Positions 7,348 to 19,500 of a DNA stretch of 27,720 bases are shown in pieces (the stretch's first letter is position 1; every line of letters starts with the position of its first letter). The position numbers and the translations under genes were made by a program. The notes under the pieces were generated by a model. It was not told where the DNA came from and did not search any database. It saw nothing but the letters and a program-made list of their open reading frames with translations. The stretch is from assembly GCA_034111105.1 (NCBI GenBank), contig JAWUXY010000074.1:1-27720 (forward strand), given 5' to 3'. This stretch comes from Bermanella sp034111105. GTDB taxonomy: Bacteria; Pseudomonadota; Gammaproteobacteria; Pseudomonadales; Oceanobacteraceae.

Positions 7348-7375
7348 TTGTGAAATAGTAGCCATTGTTTATAAT
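7348..7375 (+). promoter_or_regulatory. Promoter of the NADH dehydrogenase gene
   Basis: TTGTGA (7348-7353), 16 nt, then a perfect TATAAT (7370-7375). It lies about 100 nt before the ATG at 7474 and leaves a leader of roughly 90 nt with inverted repeats, described separately. Confidence 0.6.
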
Positions 7376-7419
7376 GCGGGCTTCAATTGAGCTACAATTG
7401 TAACCATCGAAGATATTTC

Positions 7420-7449
7420 TAGAATGAGTCTAACTCTGGGTTCATTCTA
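7420..7449 (+). promoter_or_regulatory. Inverted repeat in the ndh leader
   Basis: TAGAATGA (7420-7427) and TCATTCTA (7442-7449) form a perfect 8-bp inverted repeat around 14 nt. A smaller alternative hairpin (GAGT-cta-ACTC) overlaps the left arm, so the two folds exclude each other. It sits between the promoter and the start codon, so it could be an operator or a leader RNA structure controlling translation. Confidence 0.4.
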
Positions 7450-7473
7450 AAACTATTTTATTTGGACTCCCCC

Positions 7474-8772
7474 ATGAAAAACATTGTCATTGTAGGTGGC
7501 GGCGCCGGCGGCTTAGAGCTGGCGACCAAACTTGGCGACACATTTGGTAAGCGTGGTCATGCAAACATTCGACTAGTAGATGCGAACAATACTCATTTAT
7601 GGAAACCCCTTCTGCATGAAGTCGCAACAGGCTCCTTAGACAGCGGAATAGATGAGCTTAGCTATCGAGCACAAGCTTATAATCATCATTTTTATTTTCA
7701 TATCGGACGAATGAGTAATCTTGATCGTAATACAAAAGAGATCATTCTTTCTCCCATTTATGACGAGAACCAGATCGAAGTATTACCTGAGCGCCGCTTA
7801 CAGTACGACACTTTAATTTTGGCCATAGGAAGTCAAACCAACGACTTCGACACAACGGGTGCTAAAGAGTTTTGCTCCTTCTTAGACAGTCGCGCACAAG
7901 CTGATAAGTTTCACCAAAAGTTATTGAATACATATTTAAAGGCAAATAATACCGCAACACAAAAAGGCAATTATAAATTAAATATTGCCATCGTTGGCGC
8001 GGGCGCCACTGGTGTTGAATTAGCGGCTGAACTGCACAACACTGCATCAGAGTTATCTGCTTATGGTTTAGATAAGTTAGGTGAAGATCAACTACTGGTC
8101 AGTATTATTGAAGCCGGCGATCGCATTTTACCCGCACTGCCCCCTCGCATATCAACTGCGGCTCATCGCGAATTAGAAAAAATTAATATTCAAGTTAAAA
8201 CAAATACGTTCATCAAAGAAGTTACAGAAGACGGGTTTATTACAAACGAAGGTCATCTAATTAAAGCCGAATTAAAAATCTGGGCAGCGGGCGTAAAAGC
8301 CCCTGACTGGATGAAGGATTTATCTGGGCTTGAAACTAACCGAGCCAATCAACTTTTGGTTAAGCCGTCTCTACAAACTACTCGTGACGACAGTATTTTT
8401 GCAATCGGTGATTGTTCATTTATGCTACAAAAAGACGGCAACCCTGTGCCTCCTCGCGCGCAAGCTGCGCACCAACAGGCATCTCATGTTTACAAAAATC
8501 TAGTCCGTATTAGTGAAGCACGGGACACAAAAGATTACGTTTACAGAGATAAGGGGTCACTAGTGAACTTAAGCCGCTATAGTACCGTTGGTAGCTTAAT
8601 GGGGAACTTAAGCAGTGGCAGCATGATGGTAGAAGGAAAAATTGCACGCATTGTATACGTTTCGCTTTATCGCTTACACCAAGTGGCTTTGCACGGCTAT
8701 TTTAAAACGGCATTAATGAGTTTATCTGGACGCATCAATAAAATTATTCGCCCCCGTTTAAAATTACATTAA
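7474..8772 (+). CDS. ndh: Type II NADH dehydrogenase (NDH-2)
   Basis: A single-subunit FAD enzyme of the inner-membrane face. It passes electrons from NADH to quinone without pumping protons. The start is the ATG at 7474, with GGA 7 nt upstream; a TTG at 7462 is less likely. From there it has 432 residues, as usual for NDH-2. The FAD Rossmann motif GGGAGG is at residues 8-13, the NADH-binding motif GAGATG at 175-180, and the second FAD motif AIGD at 310-313. The C-terminal stretch with RLHQVALHG and basic residues fits the membrane-associating tail. It has its own promoter and a structured leader and ends at a strong hairpin. Another FAD-dependent pyridine nucleotide oxidoreductase is the only real alternative. 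Confidence 0.92.
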   Translation: MKNIVIVGGGAGGLELATKLGDTFGKRGHANIRLVDANNTHLWKPLLHEVATGSLDSGIDELSYRAQAYNHHFYFHIGRMSNLDRNTKEIILSPIYDENQIEVLPERRLQYDTLILAIGSQTNDFDTTGAKEFCSFLDSRAQADKFHQKLLNTYLKANNTATQKGNYKLNIAIVGAGATGVELAAELHNTASELSAYGLDKLGEDQLLVSIIEAGDRILPALPPRISTAAHRELEKINIQVKTNTFIKEVTEDGFITNEGHLIKAELKIWAAGVKAPDWMKDLSGLETNRANQLLVKPSLQTTRDDSIFAIGDCSFMLQKDGNPVPPRAQAAHQQASHVYKNLVRISEARDTKDYVYRDKGSLVNLSRYSTVGSLMGNLSSGSMMVEGKIARIVYVSLYRLHQVALHGYFKTALMSLSGRINKIIRPRLKLH

Positions 8773-8776
8773 ACGG

Positions 8777-8818
8777 CTCAACCAGAGCATAGCCGCGCTA
8801 TGCTCTGGTTGAGATTTT
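8777..8818. terminator. Convergent terminator hairpin
   Basis: A perfect 17-bp inverted repeat (8777-8793 and 8797-8813) has only a 3-nt loop, followed on the plus strand by ATTTT. It sits between the converging ndh and CBS-domain genes and probably terminates both transcripts. The T-run is short, but the stem is very stable. Confidence 0.75.
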
Positions 8819-9377
8819 AAGATGCAATAGCCGAAAAGACTCTGTAAAAGTTTGATTTATCCTGCACATTGATTGGTAATCCAAGCTTTCTAGATATATC
8901 ACTTGCAGAGAATATCCCTCTTATTTTATTTGTTTGTTTGTCCAAAACTAAACAATGCTGCTGCCCATTATCTTTTAGATGATAAATAACCGATTCTATA
9001 TCGGTATGCGCAATGTCAGAAAAATCAAAACCTTTAACCTTTATCTTAGGCACCATCAAATCAGCAACGGTAATATCCTCTCGCTTAATATTTTTAGTCA
9101 TTTGTGCCGTAATACGCTGATCACTCACCTCTTCAAGACTAATAATGCCTAGGAATTTATAATCACTATCAACCACTAGTTTTAACTTAACATGCGCTTT
9201 TAACATTAAAAGCCTTGCTAAGTCTGCACTGGTAGATGCATCTACTACCAATGGCTCTGTCTTTTTAAAATCAGTAAAAAACAATGTTGCAGGCGATGCC
9301 ATAGAAATATCATTTTTTTCGACAGGCCAAGAAAAATCATTAACCTTATCCATTTCGCTAAATTCTAAATGTCTCAT
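8817..9377 (-). CDS. CBS-domain protein
   Basis: I choose the ATG at 9377 because GAGG lies 6 nt upstream. This gives 186 residues; ATGs at 9380, 9389 and 9422 are possible but less well placed. The sequence looks like a pair of CBS motifs: one at about residues 40-85 (LVVDASTSADLARLL, then LKLVVDSDYKFLGIIS) and one at about 115-165 (HTDIESVIYHLKDNGQQHCLVLD, then KIRGIFSASDIS). They are joined by ITVADLMVPK. Such pairs bind adenine nucleotides and usually regulate a partner protein. There is no fused catalytic domain. The SASDISRKLG ending is typical of stand-alone regulatory CBS proteins. Partner unknown. Confidence 0.78.
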   Translation of the reverse strand: MRHLEFSEMDKVNDFSWPVEKNDISMASPATLFFTDFKKTEPLVVDASTSADLARLLMLKAHVKLKLVVDSDYKFLGIISLEEVSDQRITAQMTKNIKREDITVADLMVPKIKVKGFDFSDIAHTDIESVIYHLKDNGQQHCLVLDKQTNKIRGIFSASDISRKLGLPINVQDKSNFYRVFSAIAS

Positions 9378-9473
9378 CATAAACCTCATATACACATTTT
9401 TACGGCACACAGAGTCTTGCACAATTAATAAATGCAGGCCGTACTTACAATTAAATAAAAAACATATTGATGT

Positions 9474-9767
9474 TTAAGCGATGAAAGGCGGTGCGCGAGT
9501 ATGATAGAAATAGTGGAATTGACGGTTGGTTTTAGTGTAAACACTCACTAATTGAATAAAATGAAAGGTCCATAAATGAGTGTCAATCTGCTGGCTTTTA
9601 ACATCATCTACATCATTGCTATCTTGCTTATCTCCTTTGGCTGTCAGAGCATCATTGGCGCATGCAGCACTTAGTGATTCACTTATAGCGACATCAGAAA
9701 CAACATAGTTACCGGCAAACAATATGCCAGAAAACGAATATAATAATGTAAATAATAAAAGCTTCAT
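9474..9767 (-). CDS. Small secreted hypothetical protein
   Basis: I do not recognise this gene. I choose the ATG at 9767, because it gives a signal peptide (MKLLLFTLLYSFSGILFAG) and has GAGGGG about 10 nt upstream; an ATG at 9788 is also possible. From 9767 it encodes 97 residues. After the signal there is an acidic polar stretch (about 45-60) and a C-terminal part rich in aromatic and histidine residues (LWTFHFIQL, RQFHYFYHTR) ending in RAPPFIA. It is probably periplasmic. A pattern of His and Tyr could hint at metal binding, but no defined motif is visible. Confidence 0.55.
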   Translation of the reverse strand: MKLLLFTLLYSFSGILFAGNYVVSDVAISESLSAACANDALTAKGDKQDSNDVDDVKSQQIDTHLWTFHFIQLVSVYTKTNRQFHYFYHTRAPPFIA

Positions 9768-9956
9768 TCGACTCAGCCCCTCACTCATGTAGTCAATATT
9801 GGGCCTATCTAAACTGAAATCAAGAGTATTCCCACATCTTTACTCTTCATTACGTTTCATCAAAATAATACTGATGATTAAAGCCAAAGGATTAAGCTCG
9901 CCCAGATGTCTATTTTTGAAGTAAGATTAATATGATTATCAGTAATAAAAGTGGGG

Positions 9957-10454
9957 CTAAGTATAATCTTCTGAAAGGCGATCAAATCCAGCATAAATTT
10001 GATCCAAATTAAAACCACGACGCTGTAGAAAACCCATAACTTTATTTTTATTCTTCATATCACTTAAATCTAAGTTTTTGGCTTTCTTTTCAATTAAGCG
10101 ATCAACCTCTTCAGACCAGTTGATTTGATCTTGTATTTCATCAAACCCTAGCTCAATAAGATCACTTGGTATGTATTTTTGTTTAAGTTCCATACGGATA
10201 CGTACGGGGCCATAACCCGATAACGCCTTACTGCGAATGAACATTTCAGTAAATCGTGTATCACTTTGTAAGCCCATCTCTATCGTCCAGTCGAGCACGG
10301 TATAGATGGCCACTTCATTTTCTGCAACTGGTATTAATTTTTGCTCAAGTTCACCATAGCTGTATTCACGTCTGGCTAATAACTCAATCACTTTATGCCG
10401 TAAACCCTTTTCATCAAGTAATTGCGCTGGCTTTTTTTTATTACTCTGAAACAT
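9957..10454 (-). CDS. recX: RecA regulator RecX
   Basis: RecX binds RecA filaments and usually limits their extension. I place the start at MFQSNKKKPAQLLDEKG (ATG at 10454), giving 165 residues as in the family. The longer frame from 10526 adds an unconserved stretch. Three-helix RecX repeats are visible: VIELLARREYSYGELEQKLI near the N-terminus, ALSGYGPVRIRMELKQK in the middle, and KVMGFLQRRGFNLDQI near the C-terminus. recX normally follows recA directly. Here the gene 143 nt upstream on the same strand is the 12-kb giant gene instead, and recA is not in the window. Confidence 0.93.
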   Translation of the reverse strand: MFQSNKKKPAQLLDEKGLRHKVIELLARREYSYGELEQKLIPVAENEVAIYTVLDWTIEMGLQSDTRFTEMFIRSKALSGYGPVRIRMELKQKYIPSDLIELGFDEIQDQINWSEEVDRLIEKKAKNLDLSDMKNKNKVMGFLQRRGFNLDQIYAGFDRLSEDYT

Positions 10455-10597
10455 AGATACATAACCACTTTCAAATATACAACAACCCGAAAACTTGATT
10501 GAAAGACTTAAGTCCACAAGCCACAACGTTACTAGTCATAACAATAATACCTGCTGCCATTTGATTTGGCACGAGCTAATAGTCTGTATTTCTAGAA

Positions 10598-13500
10598 CTA
10601 AATTGGAAAAGCGACACGGTCAAGTACTAACACTGGCTGAGCCAAATTGGGGTTGAGATTTGAATAAACTGTCACCTCGAAAATATAAGCCGCATTATTT
10701 TGAGAAGGACTATGGTGGCTAAACCACGTATCAATCGAAGTCAGTAATGTCGTTTGATAATTGGCATCATAAAGACGTTTAGGCCAATAAAGCACCGGTA
10801 GCTCACTCGTTATGGCTTGATCAGTTAAAACTGTATTAGAAGACGCTTCAGAAGGAACAGCTAAAGTATAACCGTAACGCACGGTGGTTTTTACATAAAA
10901 CCCGTCAGGCGTATTCCCTAATAGGTTATCAAATATTGAAGTTAAGGCTTGTGACAGTGTTTCTGTGACATTGGTTCGCGTGTTGATAATATCTTCTCTC
11001 ACCATCGCAGGATAAAGTGCCTTCAAAAAACTAACGACGGGTGTTTGATACACAAACTCGTCCTCGGCAGCCCTTGCTGGTAACAATTCAAGATTACGCT
11101 TAACCACCATTTGTGCCCAAATATTTTGTTGGTCTACTGCGTCTAGATCATTAAATCCATAACGATAACGAGACAACATAAACGCTTTAATATTATCAGG
11201 GTAGTTATAGACAACCTCTGTAGGATTCTCCTGCGCGACTGGCAACTTGATCAGTGGTAAGTAGGTGAGTGTTTCGTTATCCCAAATACCAATATCAGGG
11301 TATTGCTCATAGGGGTAACCATCGTTGTTATTTTTAGAGGTTAAGATTAACGACCGTAATGTAATCGGCATCACTAGAGGATCCACTACTTGGATAACTT
11401 CAAATGAACGCTCTTCTTGGACGCCCCCTACTCGTCCAAGTGCAGTGTTATTGGTATGTGTCCAATAAGCGCTCCAACTTTGGGCAATATTAGCGACCAA
11501 GCTATCAAAGGTATTGAGTGCATTAATTAAAACCGGCTGTTTCAATAAAACAGCAGCAGGATCAAGTAGGTCTAATAATATGTTTTGCAGCGAAGCATAC
11601 ACCGTATTAAATTGAGCAAAATCTCTAAATAGATTCATTAGCTCTGGGGATAACAATTCAGACTGAGTATCAACAGCAAGCTGGTTTACATTAACCATGA
11701 TAAAACTGCTATCTTGAGCCGCTACATTTTGTTCAAATTCAAGGTGATAAACCCAGCGCTTAGCCGCTAATAAATTATCAGGGAACTCACTTGGTAAATC
11801 TTTAACACCAACATCAAATGATTGATTTTTAAATATTGGTGACTCGGGTACAGCACGCAATACCATTGGAATATCTGCTTGCCCTAGCATCGTGGTACCA
11901 ACCGCAGCGGGTTTATTCAAGTTTGTGATGGGTATGACAAAACTTAACCACTGAGAACTAGAAAATCCGCCACTGCCTTGAACGGGTGTAATATCATATT
12001 CCAATTCATTAATTTGGTAATCTAAATTCATCAACAACGCTTTATGATGTTTTTCTTGTGGCACCGTCAATAAAAAGTTTACATACCCTAACTCACTATC
12101 TAATGAAACTTTACCACTGCTAATCGTAAAATCAGGGACTGGCATCGTGATGGATATTTCGGTATTGGCCACAAATAATCCAGGGATCTGACGATTATAT
12201 TGTGCCACTTGCGTGGCATCACTTAAGCCAAAAAACTGTGCTACATCATTTAGAGTTGTACTTTCATCGGGTACAACAAAAGCCTCATGATCAGGGTAAT
12301 ACAAAGTAGCTCCCACTTTTAAAAGGGGTGTTAAAATCGACAATTTCTCAACAATATCGGCAAGGTCAACCCCAAAAAAGGATTCTATGCTTTCAAAACT
12401 AGATCTAGCCGTTAACACTAATGTAAATACGCCGTCGGTCTCCCCCGGTGATTTAGACTTCAAAACAGATACGGGTTTACCTGACAAATTAGCACGAGTC
12501 GATGCTAACGAGTGTGCCATTGTTGGGTACTGCAATACTGCATTCACTGCAAAGCCATCAGTGAGGTTAGTCATTAATGATTGTCGTAAACGCTCTTGTG
12601 CATTAGGTAAACCCGAAGAGTCTGTCCCTTCTAACACAGCCGCTAAACCTTGAGAAATCGTATTGGCTAATAATGATTTTGTCGCCATGATATTTTCATA
12701 AGCTGTCGAATTAAGTTCATAACTGGGTATCGCAGCACCAGCAGATAAAATCCATTCTATGGCACCCATTAAGTCTTGGGCATATAAATCTAAATCGATC
12801 GATTTAAAATCTTTTTGCACCGCCACTCCTAAGGTAGCGTCGTTATTTAAAGGACTAACAGCCACATTAGAAACGCTCACTTCTTTATTCACAATCGGTT
12901 TCACTGCAAATACGGCAGGGGCTTGTGGCGTAATAGAAACCTGAGAGAAACCATTAGAAGCAAAATTAACGGCGAATAAATGAGGCAGATGACTTGCCGA
13001 CTGTGACCCCATATCATGGCCGACGGCTACTTTTAAACCGTTGAAAATAGTTTCAGTGGTTAAGGCAAAACCGGTTGCTCTGTAGCTGCCTGTATTATCA
13101 ACCCCAAGTTGTGGAGCGATACTGCTTGTCACTTGTTGAACTGCCGATCCAGGAGAGAAGTCAGGGTGTAACTCGTCACTCTGACGTGCAAATATCACTT
13201 GGGTATTAATTTCAAACACAGATGAAGGGTAAGTAATAGGATCCGGCATACTTGAATACAAGATTGCGTCTAAGTGTGTTGTTTTTGGCGGTAATATCAC
13301 AGGACTGCCTGAAATCAAAAAGGCAGATTCGTTGCCAATAGACGCTATGATTTGTTCAATCGAGATCGTTATATTTTTTTCCACTTGAAAACGGGCAACA
13401 ATACTAGCAAACGTATCGCCAGATACCGTACTAACATCAACACCATCAATACTAATTAATTGACCGGCTTGAATAAGATGCTGCATAGCCGCATTGGCAA

Positions 13501-16500
13501 CCGCTAACGAGTCCGGTTTAACGTTAAAATAAGCGGCTGTATCGTTCCATGATTTTGTCGCTGGAATCAATGGCATGGCGACCGCTAAACACCCCCACTC
13601 ACTCATTAAATTTTGAACATCTTTTATCACTAACGAAAGATCGGCGTATCCGTATTGAGCGCCATTTTCATTTAATGCCGCTAAGACTGTAGAGAATGTT
13701 GAATCTGAACCGGTAGTGGTTGAATCCGTCCCAATGGTAATCGTGATATTGGCATTCAATACATTAGGGGTATATTGATTTGCGGTCATCATCGCCACTG
13801 CATCAGCGTCATTTAAACCTAGATTCGAAGTAATATGATTCCAACTTTCTCCCAGCGGAATACTATAAGGCACAGAAATAGTACCACTACCTGAATCAAT
13901 CGCGGCCATATTGGGTAATAAAACAGATGCTCCGTTTATCAGTATTTTATCTTTATTCGCTTCGGCCAACTGCTCTACCGTTAAATTATACGTAGAGGCA
14001 TAGGACGCAAAACTACCTCCAGTAAGCGGAATAATAGAAGTCCCTACTCCCAAATAAAGACTTGCACCTTGTACAAAGATATTACGTACAGATTGTGAAT
14101 CGGTTCCTAGCTGATCAACGCTCCAGTGCGTAAACATGGTTACTATTTTAGCGAAATTATCACCGGCTTGGACAACATAAACATTTGTGTTGAGCTGACT
14201 ACTATCAACAATCAAGCTTTTCACAGCTTCATTAGAAACGCATATGGTTTGTGGATTAGTCATAACGTCTTCCGCTGCAAACCGTGTGACTAAATCATTT
14301 AAGTTTTCATTATTTTGCACCGTCAATGTCACACCATCGACAGCGACTGTTGCACCTTCCGTTAAAATACCGTTTGTAGATGCGTTACTGATACCGATAT
14401 TTTCTACACTGGTATAGGCCCTAGTGGCTATCTCTAATAATGTTTGATGCGCTTCGGTATCAAACTGGCGAAGAGGAGTGATCAATTGCACGCCGAGACT
14501 TAAAGCCACAGCTGTATTTTGCGAAGCTATATTTGCAGCCGTTAGCCCAGCTTTAACTCCAACCGATGCCAATGTTCCCTGTTGAGGAAATACGGTATAA
14601 GCAGGTATTTGAACGTCTGCAAAAAGTGTTACCAAATTATTATACTGATTGACACTGCCAAGCTCAGATACCGTCACGGGATACGTAGAGGTTAGGCGAT
14701 TCAAACTCGTGGTAGTATCTAATACTATTGCAGACGCCTGAATAATGTTTGCAGCAGCAGACAAAAACGTATACACCGACTGTATATATTGGCGCGCGAT
14801 GGTTACGTTTAACGCAAAGCTACCATCACTTGAGTCTGGATTTGCTTTAATAGAATTAATCAGAGACAGACTCACACCTGCTTGCTCTATCTGATAATAA
14901 ATTTGGCTGTATTTAAGTTTATGGGCACTCACGCAACTATGAGCAACAGCATAACTACTGCCCACACCAATAACATAGTTTGCAACTTGAAGTGCTAATG
15001 TTAAACGTACATTTGCATTGTTTACTGGTGAAGGATCAGCTGTAAACACATAGCTACTTGTTGTCCCCGGCCATTGCGATACCGCAATAAGATCATCCGT
15101 ATAACCAATGTCCAACGACAAGTTATCAATTGGATTCTGTGGCGTTAGCACATTGCCATAAATATCATGCATTGAAAAATCAACCGCTAATTTTGCATTA
15201 GGCGCAATGCCTGCGTAAGGATTTTGATGCGCCAAAGGTAAGTGCGGTGCTTGTGAAAGGCTATAGTGTGTGACAAATTCATAAGCAGGAATACTTTGCT
15301 GGTAATACCAAGGGTAGTCGTCATCATCAGCCGATTGTTTAAATTGTTGCTGGTTTTCAGGTGGTACAGCTGGGCCGACAGGTAAGGCATCATTGCTTTG
15401 TATAAATTGGCCACCTCCTTCTATTGAGTAACCCAGCATGCTATATAATGTTTTAGTTCGCCATTCATCTGCACCGATTGCCAGTTGTGTTGTACCTGGA
15501 TTTAAAAGACTGCCTTCAAATGCATATACACCGGCAGGTACGGTAGACGCAGTAATGGTTTCAGAACCATCGATGCGTTCAACAAATACATTGGCCGAAT
15601 CCAGTGTGATATTATCGCCCATGACTGCACAGTTATTAAAATTATAAAACGAGCGCACCGGATTCACCTGTGCACTTTGTGAAGGCAATATCACTAATAC
15701 ACGTAAATTAGCTATATTATTGTTATCAAAAATATCAGCCGGCAACCCTTGATCTGCCGCAATATAATTAAGAAAATATCCACCACTGCCCACAACACTG
15801 GCTTCCCACAACATTTGTAAAAATTGACCTACATTGTCGATAGAAGCCGCCACAGGTGCGCCATTAACATCACGTAATAACGATGTCTCTTTTGCTGCTA
15901 CTGCTCCGCTACCACCACTTGTTGATAATGTGGAAAGATTGCCCTTAATCACAAATGTTTTATTCGGATCTAGCGCTTGTGATTCAAAACCTGATGGGTT
16001 ATCACTTTGATTGCTCGGCGTAATAAGTAATGCAACCTGTGCAGCTTCTTCTGCGGGATTATCAATGATGTATTGCCACAAACTTAATAATGTTTGTTGT
16101 GTACCGTTGCCTCCTGCTAATAGCTGATAAGTATGTGATAAAAATCCACTTGTATTACCTTGCGGGGATTGACGGACTGACTGACTAACGTCAATGGGTT
16201 CTGGTGTGTCGGGTACTTTTTGTATAGCGACATCAACCACAGTTGCCCAATCATAATAATCAAGCGGGCTAGTTATCATAACACCCGAGTCGTCAACGTC
16301 ACCAAGTAACAATTGATAGTTGTTAGCAGCCCATACTGGTTTAGAAATATTTGTTAATAATTTATTAGGAAATAACCACAAAGTAGGCTCACCCGGCGAA
16401 GCATTGTCATTACTTACTTGTCCTGCCCATGGTGGGGTTGTGGGGGATTGCCAATGAATAGGCTGTGTTAACGAATGCCGCACCGGATTAGACTCGGATA

Positions 16501-19500
16501 ACGGCAATGCTGATACCGGATTTTGCCACTGTAAATTTAGGTTAGGTGATGCCTTATTAGCATCTAAGAAAGTCTGATCAATTGTGATACTTAGCTCATC
16601 GACTAACGTAACAAACAGCAATAAACCCGCTTTAATATCTGCAGCAACAAGACCCGGGTTATACTCTAATAAATTTGGATACTGCACGAGTAAAGACGCT
16701 AGCGTATCGCCCTCTTGAACCAAGTATGTGTTAAAGAGTTTAATGCCGCTAGGTGATATGGGGTCGCTGACTGTATCCTGTGAGGTAAAAGAAAACGTAT
16801 AAGGTAATGTAAATTGATCAATAGAAATTTGTTGGCCGATCATCTCATACATACCATATAAGCTTTCCATATTCGGTGCAGTATTTGGATCCTCTGGGGG
16901 TAAAGGCAAGCGTAAACCATGCAACATAAAACGTGAACACGTTGATGCTGCTTCATTCGCGTATTGCTTCACCAGCAGTAGCAAGTCTGATACGGGCAGT
17001 GTCGCAACGTTTGGCACCTTAATAATGGACTCATTAAAATAACCTGTTTGTGGCGCAATCGACTGAGCTAATGCATCTAAGTCCATATTAAATGTTGATG
17101 CCACCGTTGCAAACGTTTGCTGTGCATCAGGAATTGTGTACTCCACCAAGGGCAGACTCACTACCGCAAGGGCTTGTAATAAATCACTTTCAGATAACGA
17201 TGGCGAACTCATAATCTGATCAATTTCCAAGCCTAATGAAGCAGTGAATAATGAAAATGAATCTATATTCTGAATTCGATGCTGCCATTGTGGTACACCA
17301 ATTTCGCTACCTACTGGTAAAACAGCTTCAAATGTAGGGCTACCTGTCACGGATAATTGATCACGAAACTGAGTAAAGCCAAGCGTCGGGTTTTGCATCA
17401 GGGTAAAATAACCCGCAATTTGTTTTAAGGTGTCGCCATCGCGGCTAATATACGTTAATGCCTGTGATGAGTCTGACTGTAAATAAACAGGTGGTACAAG
17501 AATGGTCGTTCCCACTGAGATTTCTTTTGAAAAATCAACGTAATCATTACCTTCATAATTAAGTGCGGCTATCGCTTGCTCATACCAAGCGAAAAAATCA
17601 AGGGAGAACCATTGCTGAGACTCTACTGCTGGGATTTCGCCATTACGCACCAATAACCAAGCCGCTACAAAATTCAAAGTATCATTGATCACACTTTGAT
17701 AAGTAAAAGCAGGCAATATAAATTCATAATTTTGTGCTAATAATTTTTTTGATTGTGTATTGTTTGATACCAAATTAAACAAACTAACACCCATATTCGA
17801 AGCAATATCATTCAAGCTTATTTCTTTTTCTGCTTGGATATTAGCGCCGTCAATACGCAATATTGAACCGGACTTTAATAACCCGGATAAATGACGGTTG
17901 GCATCTACAATACTATTAACAGTAGGGCCTTCAAGTACCATAATGATGACTCCAGGTAAAAGAGGAATATCAAAATTCATACTTGGATTGACATCCTTTA
18001 GCTGAGTTAAAGTCATATCATATGTTTCTATAAGAGTGACAACGGTTTCACCAGCCACCACTGTATGTTGCATTTCGATGCGGGAATATTCGTCGGCAAT
18101 ACTTGCAAGGCTATCTACTGCCAATACAGGCATAGGTAGAGAGTCCATTAAATCTAATGCTGTTTGCGCTCCATTACGTGCAACCATCATGAAATAATCA
18201 CGCTGCACCATTTGTGCAAGCGATTCTGGGCTATTGGAACTAGGTGTAACCGTCAGTAAAGAAAACGGATCGACCGCGTTATCAACGCCGTAATTAATTT
18301 CCATTTGTGAGAAATATTCCGCTACCGCATCTTCGTATTTATTCCCAACTTCACGATAGCTTGAAAAATCAATATCAGGGCGACCCGTTTGTATTAAGGT
18401 CAAAGGAGGTAGCACTGGTATAAATGTGCCACTGGTGGCACTTACATGCGCGGTATCTGCGGTAAAGCTGCCAATAGAAAAAAGATAATTTTTATCTAAA
18501 AATTGTTGTAATTGGGCAATACTAAAACCATCACCTTCTATATCTGTATTATTTAAAATCATATTCAGGGTTTGTAGCTCACCACGATCAATATTGCCGC
18601 TTAAGACCGTCGAATCATTCATCATCGCTGTAATAGACCAAGCTAACATACCTTCAATTAATAAATTGAAAGGCAAACTTTCTGTGCTATTGGTGCTGTG
18701 AGCATGGTCAGCGCTTTGTAAGCTCTGCGCGTTTAAGTTTTTTGCATCAGGGTGAATACCATTTTCAACCATAAATGTTAAAACAACCTGATTTGACACA
18801 TCACCCTCACCGCGATCTTCTGGTAATAAATCACTGTTTTGTGCAACCGATAACATAGGTAAAACTAAAACCGGTATGGGTTGAATTTCATTAAAGACTG
18901 ACACCGGTTCCCAATTAAGGCTTGGTGTTGGGCTTACTAGATATTTAGTGACCGCAAGAAAGCTCATTACTGATGTTTCAATATGATGTTCGCGTAATCG
19001 ACCTTTTATAGCTTTATTCATATCACAGGATAAATGTTTGGCCGGAATACGATTCAAAGGCGTATGCCATTGCAATCGATTTAAGGAGTGTATAGCGCGT
19101 TTATGTAGACTTTGTTTACGCCCTAATGGCAATGCATGGTTCTGGCGTAACGTTGATTGAGTGTTATGAGGCAATGGCGCGTCAGGATTAACCACCCAGG
19201 GCGCATAGGAATGACTACCAATTGTAAATGATAAATCTAAATCCAAATTAAAACTAAAATGTATGCGTACAAACAATACTTTAACACTGGCTTTAACACT
19301 AACCTCAACCGTTAGGTACACATCAGAGGGCATATGGGCTTCAATAGTGAGTGTGACACTGGCTTTTGCAGTAACGGATACACTCACTTTAATAACTTTA
19401 AAATCAACGGCCCCGTACAGTTTACCAACTATGGCCGCTGTCCCGCGTACCCAGTAATACTGTGCTACCTCTTTGTCATCGTTATACGCATGAAACCACG

